From Acetobacter lovaniensis (lineage in GTDB: Bacteria; Pseudomonadota; Alphaproteobacteria; Acetobacterales; Acetobacteraceae): 64,000 nucleotides of DNA. The stretch is from assembly GCF_014207635.1 (NCBI RefSeq), contig NZ_JACHIE010000008.1, forward strand, positions 1-64,000, read 5' to 3'. The position numbers and the translations under genes were made by a program. Below, piece by piece: positions 42,177 through 50,622 of this stretch (position 1 is the stretch's first letter; each line of letters opens with the position of its first letter). The notes beneath the pieces are model-generated. The model was not told the origin of the DNA and made no database searches. It saw nothing but the letters and a program-made list of their open reading frames with translations.

Positions 42177-43768
42177 GTGGGGCATTAAGCAAGATCGGCT
42201 CTACGGTTGGCAATGTAGCAGGAACTGCCAGTGGCGTTCTCTCTACCGCCAAGAGCCTGACTGGCACGCTTTCCAATGCAGTGGGCATGCTCAACGGCTC
42301 TGTCGGAGCCATGGGGGGGCTTGCCAACCTGTCCGGTCTGGGAGGCATGACGTCACTCATTGCCTCGACATTGGCCGAAGCCAGCTTCCGGGGCGTGACA
42401 TTCTCCATGCCTGCCTCCGAAGATGAGGTGGGACGCCGCGTTGTTCAGATGTTTTTCCCTGGTGTTGATGACTTCGCTCTACAGGATATGGGCGAACTGG
42501 ACGGACCCATCCATATTCGTGGGCTGATCTGCGGGGACGATTACGTTTACCGTGCGGGTTTGATGCGCGCAGCACTTGCCACCAAAGGACCAGCCACACT
42601 GGTGCACCCGTGGTGGGGGGAACTGAAGGTCAGGCTGATCGGGGAGCCAGCCCGCATCGGATTTGATGAGAGCCGTCAGGGCATTGCCACGCTGGAAATG
42701 ACAGTGGTGCGTGAACCCAAGGGGGCGAACAGTAGGCAGGCCAGTGGGTTTCTGGATAGCCTGACCAAACTTCTCAACGCCGCTGACGACATGCTGGACA
42801 CGGCAACATCCGTGATGCGGCAAGTTCTATCCCCTTTGCTGATCGGGGTATCTTTGGCGCGATCTGTGGAAAACAGTGTGGCTCAGGTTGGGGCCATGTT
42901 CTCGGGGCTGATCACCAGTACGTCCGAACCTATTTCCACGGCGTGTGCAACGCCACTGACCGTATTGAGTCTGGGCATTGCATTGCCTGCAAAAAATACG
43001 GGCACAACCTTTGCTGATGCTGTGACAGATGCGTTGGTGGCTGTGCCAGTTGCCATTGCCAATGCCGTTCTGCCCGTGCCCATAGCAGCGGTCGGGTCTG
43101 CACAGATCACCAGCGAGACGGGCTCCAATGGCATGTTCGCACCTGCCTCTGTCACCACGTCTGATTATCTTGGGCAACTGACGGCGCAGGGTGCGGGAGG
43201 GAGTGTCACACTTGCACCAACGCCTGCGGCCGGGACGGCATTACTGATTGCTGCAGCGAAAGGGTGCGTGGCCATTGGCACAAAACTGGCGACCACACCG
43301 GGTGGTTCTGCCGCTCTGAGCATTACACTGGTGGCGGCTGTAGCCTGCGTGACACAGGCGATTGCTACGGCTGCGGCAATCACCTTCGCCAACACTCAGG
43401 AGGCATTGAGCACACGGGATGCGCTAGTGGCGGCACTGGATGGATTGAGCAATGCTGTTGTTGCGGCGGGAGCGATAACCACTGGTGACGGTATTGCCCC
43501 TGCGGGCATTGCGGATCTGTTTAGTGCCATCCAGACCACCCGTGCTGCGGTTTATGCCGATATTTCCGAACAGTTGGGGCGGTTGCCATCCATTGTTGCC
43601 GTGCAGGTTCCTGTGGAAATGAACCCATGGCTGCTGGCCTATGCCCTGGCAGGTGATACGACAGAAAATGTGGTGCCCATGCTGAATGATATGATGACCC
43701 GCAATACTATTCTGACACCCGCAGTCATTCCGGCCGGAACGCTGTATGTGCTGGAGCAGGGCACATGA
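42173..43768 (+). CDS. DNA circularisation N-terminal domain protein (Mu gpN-like baseplate/tail protein)
   Basis: The 531-residue protein contains the so-called DNA circularisation N-domain: ASFRGVTFSMPASEDEVGRRVVQMFFPGVDDFALQDMGELDGPIHIRGLICGDDYVYRAGLMRAALATKGPATLVHPWWGELKV. In Mu this is gpN, which is structurally a tail/baseplate protein despite the family name. The C-terminal half is Ala/Thr/Val-rich and helical (AIATAAAITFANTQEALSTRDALVAAL). Coupled by 4-nt overlaps on both sides. Confidence 0.88.
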   Translation: MSGALSKIGSTVGNVAGTASGVLSTAKSLTGTLSNAVGMLNGSVGAMGGLANLSGLGGMTSLIASTLAEASFRGVTFSMPASEDEVGRRVVQMFFPGVDDFALQDMGELDGPIHIRGLICGDDYVYRAGLMRAALATKGPATLVHPWWGELKVRLIGEPARIGFDESRQGIATLEMTVVREPKGANSRQASGFLDSLTKLLNAADDMLDTATSVMRQVLSPLLIGVSLARSVENSVAQVGAMFSGLITSTSEPISTACATPLTVLSLGIALPAKNTGTTFADAVTDALVAVPVAIANAVLPVPIAAVGSAQITSETGSNGMFAPASVTTSDYLGQLTAQGAGGSVTLAPTPAAGTALLIAAAKGCVAIGTKLATTPGGSAALSITLVAAVACVTQAIATAAAITFANTQEALSTRDALVAALDGLSNAVVAAGAITTGDGIAPAGIADLFSAIQTTRAAVYADISEQLGRLPSIVAVQVPVEMNPWLLAYALAGDTTENVVPMLNDMMTRNTILTPAVIPAGTLYVLEQGT

Positions 43769-45156
43769 GCACAACAGAAACGGTAACAGTTCACGGCGGG
43801 CAACGGCCCATGGTGGTCAGGATCGCAGGGCGTGAGTTGGTGGAATATACATCTGCCGAAGTCGGGCGGGATCTAGCGGACATAGCCGGGCAGTTCCGCA
43901 TCGGTTATTTCCCCCGGTATGATCTGAAGTTGTTTGGCGACAGTTCTCCTCCTCCAATAACCAAAACAGCTCTGGCTGAAGTCTTCCACATTACCGAACA
44001 TGATCCTGTGGAAATCCTGATCCATGGGCAGACAGTTCTGAAGGGTTGGGTAGATGACGTCCAGCTCCGGCAGGAAGGCGGTAATTTTGAAGCATGGATT
44101 ACCGGCCGGGATGTAACGGGCGATCTGGTGGATGGCACAGCCAACCCGACTGGCCCTGGCGAATATCGTATGGTGACGCTGGCCAAGTTGGTGCAGACAA
44201 TCTGCACACCGTTCGGATTTACTGTGGCGGCAGATGTGGACATGGGCACACCTTTTACACTTGTGGCGCTTGAACCGGCCGAGACCGCCATGGCCGCGAT
44301 TGAACGCCATTCCCGCCAGAGAGGCATTCTGGTCACATCCGATGGCGTAGGTGGGGTGGTGCTGACAAAATCCGGGCAGACCCGTGCCCCAGACAGCCTG
44401 CGCAACCCCGGTAATGTGCATGCGATGGAAGCGCGCCTTTCCTCCCGAGGGCGGTTTTCAGACGTGTATGTTAAAGGCTCGTTTAACAGCCATTTAAGAC
44501 CCGCTAACAGCCCGTTGAAAGCTGGTGGAACACCGCTTGCTGCTCCGTTGAGTAGTGCGGGCGTGCAGTTTTCTCCAGATCAGGCGGAAGCGGCAGCAAC
44601 CCTGCGATGGGGGCACGCCATTGACCCGGATGTCAGGCGCTTCCGCCCAAGGGTTTTTTTATCCGCGACACAAAGTGGTGGGTCTGTGGCTACCCAACAG
44701 GCGGCAAATCCCGTTGACCCAAACACTGGTTCTCTGAGCCCCGCGTCCGGGGCTTATCGCGGACATGCCCGCAAGCCACATCGCAAAGCAATGAAGCCAC
44801 GCACGGATGCAAGTCCCTGGACCATGCAGGATCAGGCAGAATGGCGGATGCGCTCCACCCGCGCCGGTGCTGCGATGCGCGTATATTCAGTGATCGGGTT
44901 GCGGGCAGCCAGTGGCGCACTCTGGCTGCCTAATCAGTTGGTGCTTGTGCAGGACCACTTTGCCGGCATTGACCAGGACATGCTGATTGGTGCTGTAACA
45001 TGGGTTGCCGCACAGGATGGATACCGTACCCGCATATCTGTAGTGGACCCAGACGTTTATGATCTGACGGGGGACATGGATACGCGCCATAATGGCCTAC
45101 GCCGCACAAAGCGAGCGCGGTCCTTTGACGGCACGGCCAAGAGCCGCAAGTCATGA
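43765..45156 (+). CDS. Baseplate hub protein (Mu gpP, gp44)
   Basis: The 463-residue hub protein shows VTVHGGQRPMVVRIAGRELVEYTSAEVGRDLADIAGQFRIGYFPR, DPVEILIHGQTVLKGWVDDVQLR, AWITGRDVTGDLVDGTANPTGPGEYRMVTLAKLVQTICTPFGFTV and DQAEWRMRSTRAGAAMRVYSVIGLRAASGALWLPNQLVLVQDHFAGIDQDMLIG, the Mu P order. It forms the centre of the baseplate on which spike and tube assemble. Coupled to N and gp45 by 4-nt overlaps. Confidence 0.9.
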   Translation: MSTTETVTVHGGQRPMVVRIAGRELVEYTSAEVGRDLADIAGQFRIGYFPRYDLKLFGDSSPPPITKTALAEVFHITEHDPVEILIHGQTVLKGWVDDVQLRQEGGNFEAWITGRDVTGDLVDGTANPTGPGEYRMVTLAKLVQTICTPFGFTVAADVDMGTPFTLVALEPAETAMAAIERHSRQRGILVTSDGVGGVVLTKSGQTRAPDSLRNPGNVHAMEARLSSRGRFSDVYVKGSFNSHLRPANSPLKAGGTPLAAPLSSAGVQFSPDQAEAAATLRWGHAIDPDVRRFRPRVFLSATQSGGSVATQQAANPVDPNTGSLSPASGAYRGHARKPHRKAMKPRTDASPWTMQDQAEWRMRSTRAGAAMRVYSVIGLRAASGALWLPNQLVLVQDHFAGIDQDMLIGAVTWVAAQDGYRTRISVVDPDVYDLTGDMDTRHNGLRRTKRARSFDGTAKSRKS

Positions 45157-45710
45157 CGATGGAAAGCGACAACGCCCAGAAGCTGCGATCCCTGACCAGG
45201 CGCGCTGTTGTGCATGCGATCAATGATAATGGCGCAGGGCAGACTTTGACCGTGGAAGCCCATGCAGGCTGCCCACGTAGCAGCGTGCCGGTGCATCAGC
45301 AGTTCGGGCTGTCCTCCCGCGCGCCATTGGACGGCGCTGTTACGCATGTGGTGGCACTTGGCGGGGACGAGGCCGACCTTCTGGCTTTGCCTCCGGCCAA
45401 TCCTTCTCTGGCGCATATGGGTAATCTGGCCTCTGGCGAGACTGTTCTGTACGATGCTGTTGGACAGGCTGTTTATTTACAAGATGGCAAGTTTGTTCGT
45501 GTGCAGGCTGCCACGGAAATGACGGTTGAGATTGGCGACGTGACCGTGCTGGATCTGACCAGTAAGCTCGCCACGCTCAATGTGCCATTGCAGGTCAATG
45601 GCAGCATAACGGCCAGTCAGGATATAGTTGCCGGGACAGTAAGCGTGCAGGGCCACCTCCATGTTGGTGTGCAAAAAGGCTCTGACACGACGGGTAAGCC
45701 ACAGGCATAA
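45153..45710 (+). CDS. Baseplate assembly protein V / tail spike (Mu gp45)
   Basis: The 185-residue spike has KLRSLTRRAVVHAINDNGAGQTLTVEAHAG followed by a beta-helical C-terminus (VEIGDVTVLDLTSKLATLNVPLQVNGSITASQDIVAGTVSVQGHLHVGVQKG). The H-x-H of GHLHVG is typical of the iron-binding tip of gp45/P2 gpV spikes. It is the last gene of the second late operon; the third late promoter begins 5 nt after its stop, without an intervening terminator. Confidence 0.9.
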   Translation: MTMESDNAQKLRSLTRRAVVHAINDNGAGQTLTVEAHAGCPRSSVPVHQQFGLSSRAPLDGAVTHVVALGGDEADLLALPPANPSLAHMGNLASGETVLYDAVGQAVYLQDGKFVRVQAATEMTVEIGDVTVLDLTSKLATLNVPLQVNGSITASQDIVAGTVSVQGHLHVGVQKGSDTTGKPQA

Positions 45711-45715
45711 AATAC

Positions 45716-45740
45716 ACCCTGTTATCTGACAGTCTGCCCG
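45716..45740 (+). promoter_or_regulatory. Late promoter element, copy 3 (distal tail/modification operon)
   Basis: This copy is identical over 25 nt to the one at 24807-24831. The CTG-N8-CAG dyad is centred 45.5 nt before the ATG at 45771. GATGTT lies just upstream of that ATG. A CG alternation (CGCGCGCGCGCG) occupies the spacer. Positionally it is comparable to the Mu PP promoter, though it lies before gp46 rather than before P. Confidence 0.8.
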
Positions 45741-45770
45741 GAAAACCGCGCGCGCGCGATGTTCTGCTGC

Positions 45771-46259
45771 ATGACTTACGTGCCATACACCAACATTGCG
45801 ATCGGATGGTCCGCCGCCTTTGGCCGGTGTGACGTGCGTGTTGCTTCAAAAGGCAATGGGCGTGGGTCTGTGGTTATTGACCGCACCCCTGCCAGCACGT
45901 TCCTGATTGCCATGGGCTCGTACCGTCGTGCGCGCGCTGATGACCGCATTCCGGGCGTCCTGAATGGTGTGGCTCCCGGTGGGTTGCTGGCCAAACGGGG
46001 CTGGCCGGGGGACGGACTGCGCCGTGATGGACGGCAGACAGGTTGCCGTCTGTGGTTATTGGAAGATGCCAAGCAGACTGAAGCCACACGGCAGGCCGCG
46101 ATCCGGTATCTGGACGAAAGCATCGGGCAGATCGCAACTGACCATGGGCATAATTACTCTGTATCTGCCACATGGACCGCGCGCGGCCGGTTGCAGGCCA
46201 GCGCATCCGCGTTTGGCACTATTGTATCCACTCCGGTTGTTGTGGGGGGTGGAGCGTGA
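45771..46259 (+). CDS. Baseplate protein GP46
   Basis: The 162-residue protein matches the GP46 family: FLIAMGSYRRARADDRIP, GWPGDGLRRDGRQTGCRLWLLEDAKQTEATRQAAIRYLDESIGQIATDHG. These proteins form part of the baseplate wedge. I chose ATG 45771 rather than the in-frame ATG 45759 because it sits at the same distance from the late element as in the other two late operons. No Shine-Dalgarno sequence is present. It overlaps gp47 by 4 nt. Confidence 0.9.
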   Translation: MTYVPYTNIAIGWSAAFGRCDVRVASKGNGRGSVVIDRTPASTFLIAMGSYRRARADDRIPGVLNGVAPGGLLAKRGWPGDGLRRDGRQTGCRLWLLEDAKQTEATRQAAIRYLDESIGQIATDHGHNYSVSATWTARGRLQASASAFGTIVSTPVVVGGGA

Positions 46260-47335
46260 CACTGGTTATTCCAACACCAGATGCGTTGGCCGAGCGTTTC
46301 TGCACCTTTCTGGACGGGCGGCAGTTTACTGCGGATGACGGATCTTTGGTGACACTGGATGGGCGCGCGGCCAATACGTTCGAGAACGTGCTGGCTGCCG
46401 TGCATGCCATGGGGTTGTATGAGCTGTATCTGGCTGTGCAGCAGCTCGCCAAGGAAATGTTTATCCAGACTGCAACGATTGGCGGTCTGCTGCCCCTACA
46501 TGCGGACACATGGGGGGTACCACGTATTGGGGCGACCACTGCTGTTGGCTATGTTCTGCTGAGTGCCAGCCAGGACGTTATTGTTCCAGCCGGAACGGAG
46601 TTGACTGTGGATGGCTCCGTGCGCTGGGCAACGACATCTGCCGTGACTGTTCCGTCCGGATCAAACGGCACAGCAGTATCCGTCAGATCCGAGACGGCAG
46701 GCGCGATTGGTAATCTGGCTGCCAACACAGCCCTAACGCTCGTATCCGCTGTTGCAGGGATTACGTCCGCCAGTGCGGACGGGGCAGGCATTGCCGGTGG
46801 CGATGATATTGAAGATGTGGAGGTCTGGCGCTCTCGAATTCTGCTCCGTGTGCGCAAGCGTGCGGCAGGAGGCACTACAGCACAATATGAGGAACTGGCA
46901 GGCGATGCCGGGGCTGGATATGTGAATGTGGTGCCGGGCTGGCTGGGCAACAACATGGTGGGCATTATTGTGCTCATGCCTGGTCCGACTGTGCCAACAG
47001 AAGCACAGATTGAGACCATCCAGACCTACATCGACGGTATTCGGCCCGTGCGTGGTAATGTCACGGTAGTGGCGGGACAGATTGCAGCCCAGAACCCGAC
47101 CATATCCCTCAACCCGGATACGCAATCTGCCCGCTCGGAAGTGCAGGCCGCTGTTGCTGCCTATTATGCAGGGATTGCCATGGGTGGATGGCTTTATGTC
47201 TCTGGTTTGTCCGATGCAGTATCTGCGGTTGCAGGGGAAACCAGTCACTTTATCTCCGCCCCTACGGAAGATTTTAAGCTTGCAGCCAATCAGGTGCCGG
47301 TATTGGGTGCGATTACATGGGCAGACGTGGCATGA
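46256..47335 (+). CDS. Baseplate J-like protein (Mu gp47)
   Basis: The 359-residue wedge protein has the baseplate J domain: AKEMFIQTATIGGLLPLHADTWGVPRIGATTAVGYVLLS, VIVPAGTELTVDGSVRWATTSAVTVPSGSNGTAVSVRSETAGAIGNLAANTALTLVSAVAGI and EDVEVWRSRILLRVRKRAAGGTTAQYEELA. The start is GTG at 46256, overlapping gp46. It overlaps gp48 by 4 nt. Confidence 0.93.
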   Translation: MTLVIPTPDALAERFCTFLDGRQFTADDGSLVTLDGRAANTFENVLAAVHAMGLYELYLAVQQLAKEMFIQTATIGGLLPLHADTWGVPRIGATTAVGYVLLSASQDVIVPAGTELTVDGSVRWATTSAVTVPSGSNGTAVSVRSETAGAIGNLAANTALTLVSAVAGITSASADGAGIAGGDDIEDVEVWRSRILLRVRKRAAGGTTAQYEELAGDAGAGYVNVVPGWLGNNMVGIIVLMPGPTVPTEAQIETIQTYIDGIRPVRGNVTVVAGQIAAQNPTISLNPDTQSARSEVQAAVAAYYAGIAMGGWLYVSGLSDAVSAVAGETSHFISAPTEDFKLAANQVPVLGAITWADVA

Positions 47336-47973
47336 GCCGCACCCCCGATGAAATTTTGGCTGCCCGCCTGAATGCACTCTGCCCGGACGGGTTCGCCTGG
47401 GCAAAGGACGAAACTAGCAATGTTGCAGGATACCTGTATCCGGGTGCTGGTCTGATAGCTGACGCCGAAGCCATGCTGGAAGCCCTAAAGCTGGAGATTA
47501 ACCCCGGCACGGCAACGCTCCTGCTTTCTGATTATGAGCGGACGCTGGGGCCAGATCCATGCGGACGGGATGCACTAGCTGTAACACCTGCCCTGCGCCA
47601 GTCGCTGGCACACCAGCGCTGGGTATCTGTCGGGGACAACTCCATTCCTGCGCTGACCCAACTGGCGGCCAGTTTGGGTGTGGAAATTGAGATTGAGGAG
47701 CCATACCCGCCTGTATGCGGGACCGCGATCTGCGGTGATGCCATCTGCGGGGATGAAAACCTGCTGTGGGATTGGGTTGTCCATGTCAAATCCGGATCGG
47801 CCAATTTGGAAGCGAACGCGGCGATCTGCGGTGTGGCAGTCTGCGGTGTGTCTATCTGCGGCTCTGTTCTGACGCCCGCTATTGCGGACATTCTGCAGCG
47901 CCTCTTCTGCCCGCTCCAGCGCGAGGCACCGGCTGACACTAACCTTTACATCAAAGACCAGGAGCTTTCCTGA
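47332..47973 (+). CDS. DUF2313 tail protein (Mu gp48) with Cys-Gly repeats
   Basis: The 213-residue protein has the YmfQ/DUF2313 features LNALCPDGFAWAKDETSN, LLSDYERTLGPDPC and HQRWVSVGDNSIPALTQLAASLGVEIEIEEPYP. The usual C-G-D region is expanded: CGTAICGDAICGDENL and later AAICGVAVCGVSICGSVL give six x-C-G units. It belongs to the baseplate periphery where fibres attach. The Cys repeats may bind metal or form disulphides. Confidence 0.88.
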   Translation: MSRTPDEILAARLNALCPDGFAWAKDETSNVAGYLYPGAGLIADAEAMLEALKLEINPGTATLLLSDYERTLGPDPCGRDALAVTPALRQSLAHQRWVSVGDNSIPALTQLAASLGVEIEIEEPYPPVCGTAICGDAICGDENLLWDWVVHVKSGSANLEANAAICGVAVCGVSICGSVLTPAIADILQRLFCPLQREAPADTNLYIKDQELS

Positions 47974-49104
47974 ATGGTAGATTACACAACAACAAGCGGA
48001 TATGTGACTGATGCAAAGGGGCGTAGGCAATTCATTGACCGCAATGATGGATTGGACATACAGGGGACGTACCTGGTTGCCAAAGACAGAAATCAGGATC
48101 GCAATTCGCTTTTAGGGCCAGTTGTCGCTTCAGGACAGATCCCGGATGCTGATAATGACGACCAGCTTACGATCGCTATTCAGGCGCTGGGGAGTATTCC
48201 CCTTTGGTCACAGAGTGTGGCTGACGCGATAAAAGGTTACCCGCTGGGAACGGTTGTGCGGGATGCTACACCAAAATACTGGCGCTCAACTGCTGATAAA
48301 AACCTGACCACTCCCGGTGCTGACGGGTCTGAATGGGTGGATTTTCTGTCTGATGCGACAACGCAGGACTGGGCGAATAAACAGTTTCTGCCCTTGGTTG
48401 GCGGCAATGTCACGGGTGCAATGGACTGGGGCAGCAAAACAGTTGCCAGCACCGTTACGCATCGCTTCTGGTCTGCCGGGCCGCCTGCTGAGGGAGACGC
48501 CGCGCCCGATGCCACCCTGACCATTGCTGGCGGTACGCCCGGAACGGCCAACAAGGGCACTATGGCGCTCTCGACCGGGGTGTTTGACCTCAGTGAAACA
48601 GGGCAGGTTCTGGTCCCCAGCATCCTGATCTTTGGTGGCAAGGATGCCTTAAATGCCCTGACGGCAGAGGGCCGGTATGTCAAATCGGTTCCGGTTGCTC
48701 CGAACAAGCGCATCACCGACATCTGGGAGAATGCGGACGGGCGGCTTGTGTTCGGAGACGGTACGACTGCTCCAATTCTTGCCAGCCTGTCTGACCTGCC
48801 TCTTGATCCCGGCCAGCAGATACAGACGTTCGTCGTCTCAGGCGACAACAGCGGCATTGTCACAACCAAATTCCCGGTAGCGTTTAAGGCCGGAACGGTC
48901 CCGCGTGTTCTCCTGCGGATCAACAACGAACCCAACAGTAATGCCTGGACCCGTGTTGCGCACATCGCGCTCGACGCGAACTACAATGAAGTTATCGACA
49001 ACACGGGCTTCACTTGGGCAGCGACATATTTCACCAGCAATAGTGCTGGTAATTCCGCCGTCCAGTTTACATTGACAGTCATGGCTATTGGAGAACGACA
49101 GTGA
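47974..49104 (+). CDS. Tail fibre protein
   Basis: The 376-residue protein lies where Mu has its fibre gene. The N-terminal part (FIDRNDGLDIQGTYLVAKDRNQDRNSLLGPVVASGQIPDADNDDQLTIAIQALG) is an adhesin-type baseplate-binding region. PLVGGNVTGAMDWGSKTV is a common fibre repeat segment. The C-terminal beta-rich end (FPVAFKAGTVPRVLLRINN, ALDANYNEVIDNTGFTWAATYFT, TVMAIGERQ) is the probable receptor-binding domain. Only one fibre gene is present and no invertible segment is seen. Confidence 0.8.
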   Translation: MVDYTTTSGYVTDAKGRRQFIDRNDGLDIQGTYLVAKDRNQDRNSLLGPVVASGQIPDADNDDQLTIAIQALGSIPLWSQSVADAIKGYPLGTVVRDATPKYWRSTADKNLTTPGADGSEWVDFLSDATTQDWANKQFLPLVGGNVTGAMDWGSKTVASTVTHRFWSAGPPAEGDAAPDATLTIAGGTPGTANKGTMALSTGVFDLSETGQVLVPSILIFGGKDALNALTAEGRYVKSVPVAPNKRITDIWENADGRLVFGDGTTAPILASLSDLPLDPGQQIQTFVVSGDNSGIVTTKFPVAFKAGTVPRVLLRINNEPNSNAWTRVAHIALDANYNEVIDNTGFTWAATYFTSNSAGNSAVQFTLTVMAIGERQ

Positions 49105-49547
49105 GCATTCTGGACGATCTGAAAGCCGCGTATCCCGCACGCTACTATGCGGATATGGGGAAGCCCTGCGCGTGGTACGATATGTGGAGCTGTGCTTCCA
49201 TGGATGGTCTGCCCGCTGCCAGCACCCTGTTCGCCATGACGGCGGAGCAATGGACAGCAAAAGGGGGAAATACCGGCACCAAAAGCATGGCCGTGGAGAA
49301 TGGCGCGCTGGTCGATTACGCGCCGCCGGTCGTGGTTGTTCCACTGAAAACGCAAGCCACAACAGCGCAGGCATGGATACAGCAGCAGGCCAACCTGACC
49401 GCTGCCATGGGCGAGGTCTTTACGGCGGATATGAAGGCGTATGTGAAAGCCATCGCCGCCATAGCTAGCGGCACGGATACAACCAGCACGGCGCTGCCCG
49501 CCCAGCCTACGGATGTGATGGCAGCACCCACGGCTGCAGGGACGTGA
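49101..49547 (+). CDS. Tail fibre assembly protein
   Basis: The 148-residue protein follows the fibre gene with a 4-nt overlap (GTG start). Its end AAAMGEVFTADMKAYVKAIAAIASGTDTTSTALPAQPTDVM-like region (AYVKAIAAIASGTDTTSTALPAQP) is the common C-terminal pattern of phage tail fibre assembly chaperones. The N-terminal part (LKAAYPARYYADMGKPCAWYDMWSC) is less typical. Confidence 0.72.
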   Translation: MSILDDLKAAYPARYYADMGKPCAWYDMWSCASMDGLPAASTLFAMTAEQWTAKGGNTGTKSMAVENGALVDYAPPVVVVPLKTQATTAQAWIQQQANLTAAMGEVFTADMKAYVKAIAAIASGTDTTSTALPAQPTDVMAAPTAAGT

Positions 49548-49554
49548 AGTAAGT

Positions 49555-49977
49555 ATGAGCGTGTCACACTTCATCAGCGAGTATGGCAACCTGATCATGA
49601 CGGCCGGAGCTGGTGTGGGCGGATGGTGTGCCAATATGATGAATGGCTACCTGAAAGCGCAACGCCAGAAGTTTGATGCGGGTCAGCAGGCGCTTGCCAT
49701 ACTTGACCGAGCCTCCGAGAGAGACCGGCAAATGGATACTCTGGTGGCAACAATGACACTGCGCGTAAATGACCTCATGCTTTTGCGTTGGCGACTGGAT
49801 GACGTGATGCAGGAGGTTTACGCACAGGCGATTGCCGCGCGCATGATTATTCACGAACTGGACGCTCAGGCGCAGCGTATCCCTCGTGATTTTGCACCGT
49901 TGCCTGCATACCCGCTAGCCGCCAATAATGCCCCTCCTCTCAAAACCGAACAGCCGGAGCAGGCGCATGACGCCTGA
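49555..49977 (+). CDS. Hypothetical protein upstream of the small membrane protein (140 aa)
   Basis: No family is recognised. A weakly hydrophobic N-terminus (NLIMTAGAGVGGWCANMMNGYL) precedes a long helix (RQKFDAGQQALAILDRASERDRQMDTLVATMTLRVNDLMLLRWRLDDVMQEVYAQAIAARMIIHELDAQ). The layout of one possible N-terminal membrane segment plus a long coil is reminiscent of i-spanins. It overlaps the next small membrane ORF by 11 nt, suggesting a joint function. Confidence 0.55.
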   Translation: MSVSHFISEYGNLIMTAGAGVGGWCANMMNGYLKAQRQKFDAGQQALAILDRASERDRQMDTLVATMTLRVNDLMLLRWRLDDVMQEVYAQAIAARMIIHELDAQAQRIPRDFAPLPAYPLAANNAPPLKTEQPEQAHDA

Positions 49978-50107
49978 TAACGAGTTTTTTTTGGTTCTGG
50001 GTGGTTTCGGGGCTCTGATCGGGACTTTGATGGTTGGGGGGATACTGCTGCTGTTATCCAGACATGCAGACCCATTCCTGCAGATGAGGAACGATGATGA
50101 GGATTAG
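49967..50107 (+). CDS. Small membrane protein (46 aa), lysis-type candidate
   Basis: ATG 49967, inside the end of the preceding gene, opens TPDNEFFLVLGGFGALIGTLMVGGILLLLSRHADPFLQMRNDDED. It has one strong membrane segment (FFLVLGGFGALIGTLMVGGILLLL) and a charged tail. It overlaps the following lipoprotein gene by 11 nt. Small single-span proteins overlapped by a lipoprotein gene are the usual layout of spanin or holin sets. GGAGCAGG upstream can serve as its ribosome-binding site. Confidence 0.6.
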   Translation: MTPDNEFFLVLGGFGALIGTLMVGGILLLLSRHADPFLQMRNDDED

Positions 50108-50477
50108 CCTGTGCCTGTTGCTGCTTGTGGCTTCCTGCTCTTCCATCCCAGTTCGGGCCAAGCGGGATTTGATCGGTATGCCGCGTTCCTCATTGATCGC
50201 CTGTGCAGGCGTTCCTGATAACGTGGCTGCTTTGGATGACGGAGAGGTTCTGCAATGGCGGCAGGATCAGGCCGTGCAAGGACCATTTACCATCAAGGGA
50301 CCGTTTGGCGTTGAAGTTGACCTGTCCGGGCATGGGACGTGCCATGTGGTCGCAAGGCTTCATGGCGGGCATGTCGCTCAGGTTGAATACACCGGACCAA
50401 GCAGCACATTGCTCGGACCATATTCTGCATGCAGGCCACTGGTAGCTGCATGTGAGCGTCTGGTTTCTCGGGATTAA
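50097..50477 (+). CDS. Phage lipoprotein, BamE/SmpA-like or o-spanin candidate
   Basis: The 126-residue protein has a short lipoprotein signal (RISLCLLLLVASC, lipidated Cys14). The mature part contains LIGMPRSSLIACAGVPDNVAALDDGEVLQW, which resembles the start of the SmpA/BamE fold (G-M-x-x-x-x-L-x-x-x-G-x-P). It is longer than most o-spanins. ATG 50097 sits 7 nt after GAGGA; an adjacent ATG at 50094 is also in frame. The overlap with the membrane ORF suggests co-function at lysis or entry exclusion. Confidence 0.6.
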   Translation: MRISLCLLLLVASCSSIPVRAKRDLIGMPRSSLIACAGVPDNVAALDDGEVLQWRQDQAVQGPFTIKGPFGVEVDLSGHGTCHVVARLHGGHVAQVEYTGPSSTLLGPYSACRPLVAACERLVSRD

Positions 50478-50483
50478 AGGATA

Positions 50484-50521
50484 CCCCGCCATATCAACCG
50501 GACGCGGTTCAAGTGGCGGGG
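50484..50521 (+). other. RNA stem-loop 1 before the methylase gene
   Basis: CCCCGCCA (50484-50491) pairs with TGGCGGGG (50514-50521), and inside it AACCG (50496-50500) pairs with CGGTT (50505-50509). This two-part hairpin follows the lipoprotein stop. It has no T-tract and could terminate, attenuate or regulate the methylase message. Confidence 0.5.
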
Positions 50522-50573
50522 GCTAGGCTGCTCTAACAGCCAAGCCGGGTGCATCAACACCCACGGATAACCG

Positions 50574-50601
50574 CCCCGCCCACCGCTGCGCAGCGGCGGG
50601 G
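50574..50601 (+). other. RNA stem-loop 2 before the methylase gene
   Basis: CCGCT (50583-50587) pairs with AGCGG (50592-50596) around a GCGC loop, and CCCCG (50574-50578) pairs with CGGGG (50597-50601) across a small bulge. It ends 21 nt before the methylase ATG and could block or position ribosomes. Confidence 0.45.
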
Positions 50602-50622
50602 TCTGTATGGAATAAAACCCCA

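Noticed and set aside
45749-45758. CG-alternating run before gp46
   Set aside because: It is a short simple repeat within the late-promoter spacer; no evidence for a separate function.
47974-49547. Possible invertible tail-fibre segment as in Mu
   Set aside because: There is one fibre gene only, no inverted copies of fibre ends and no Gin-like recombinase.
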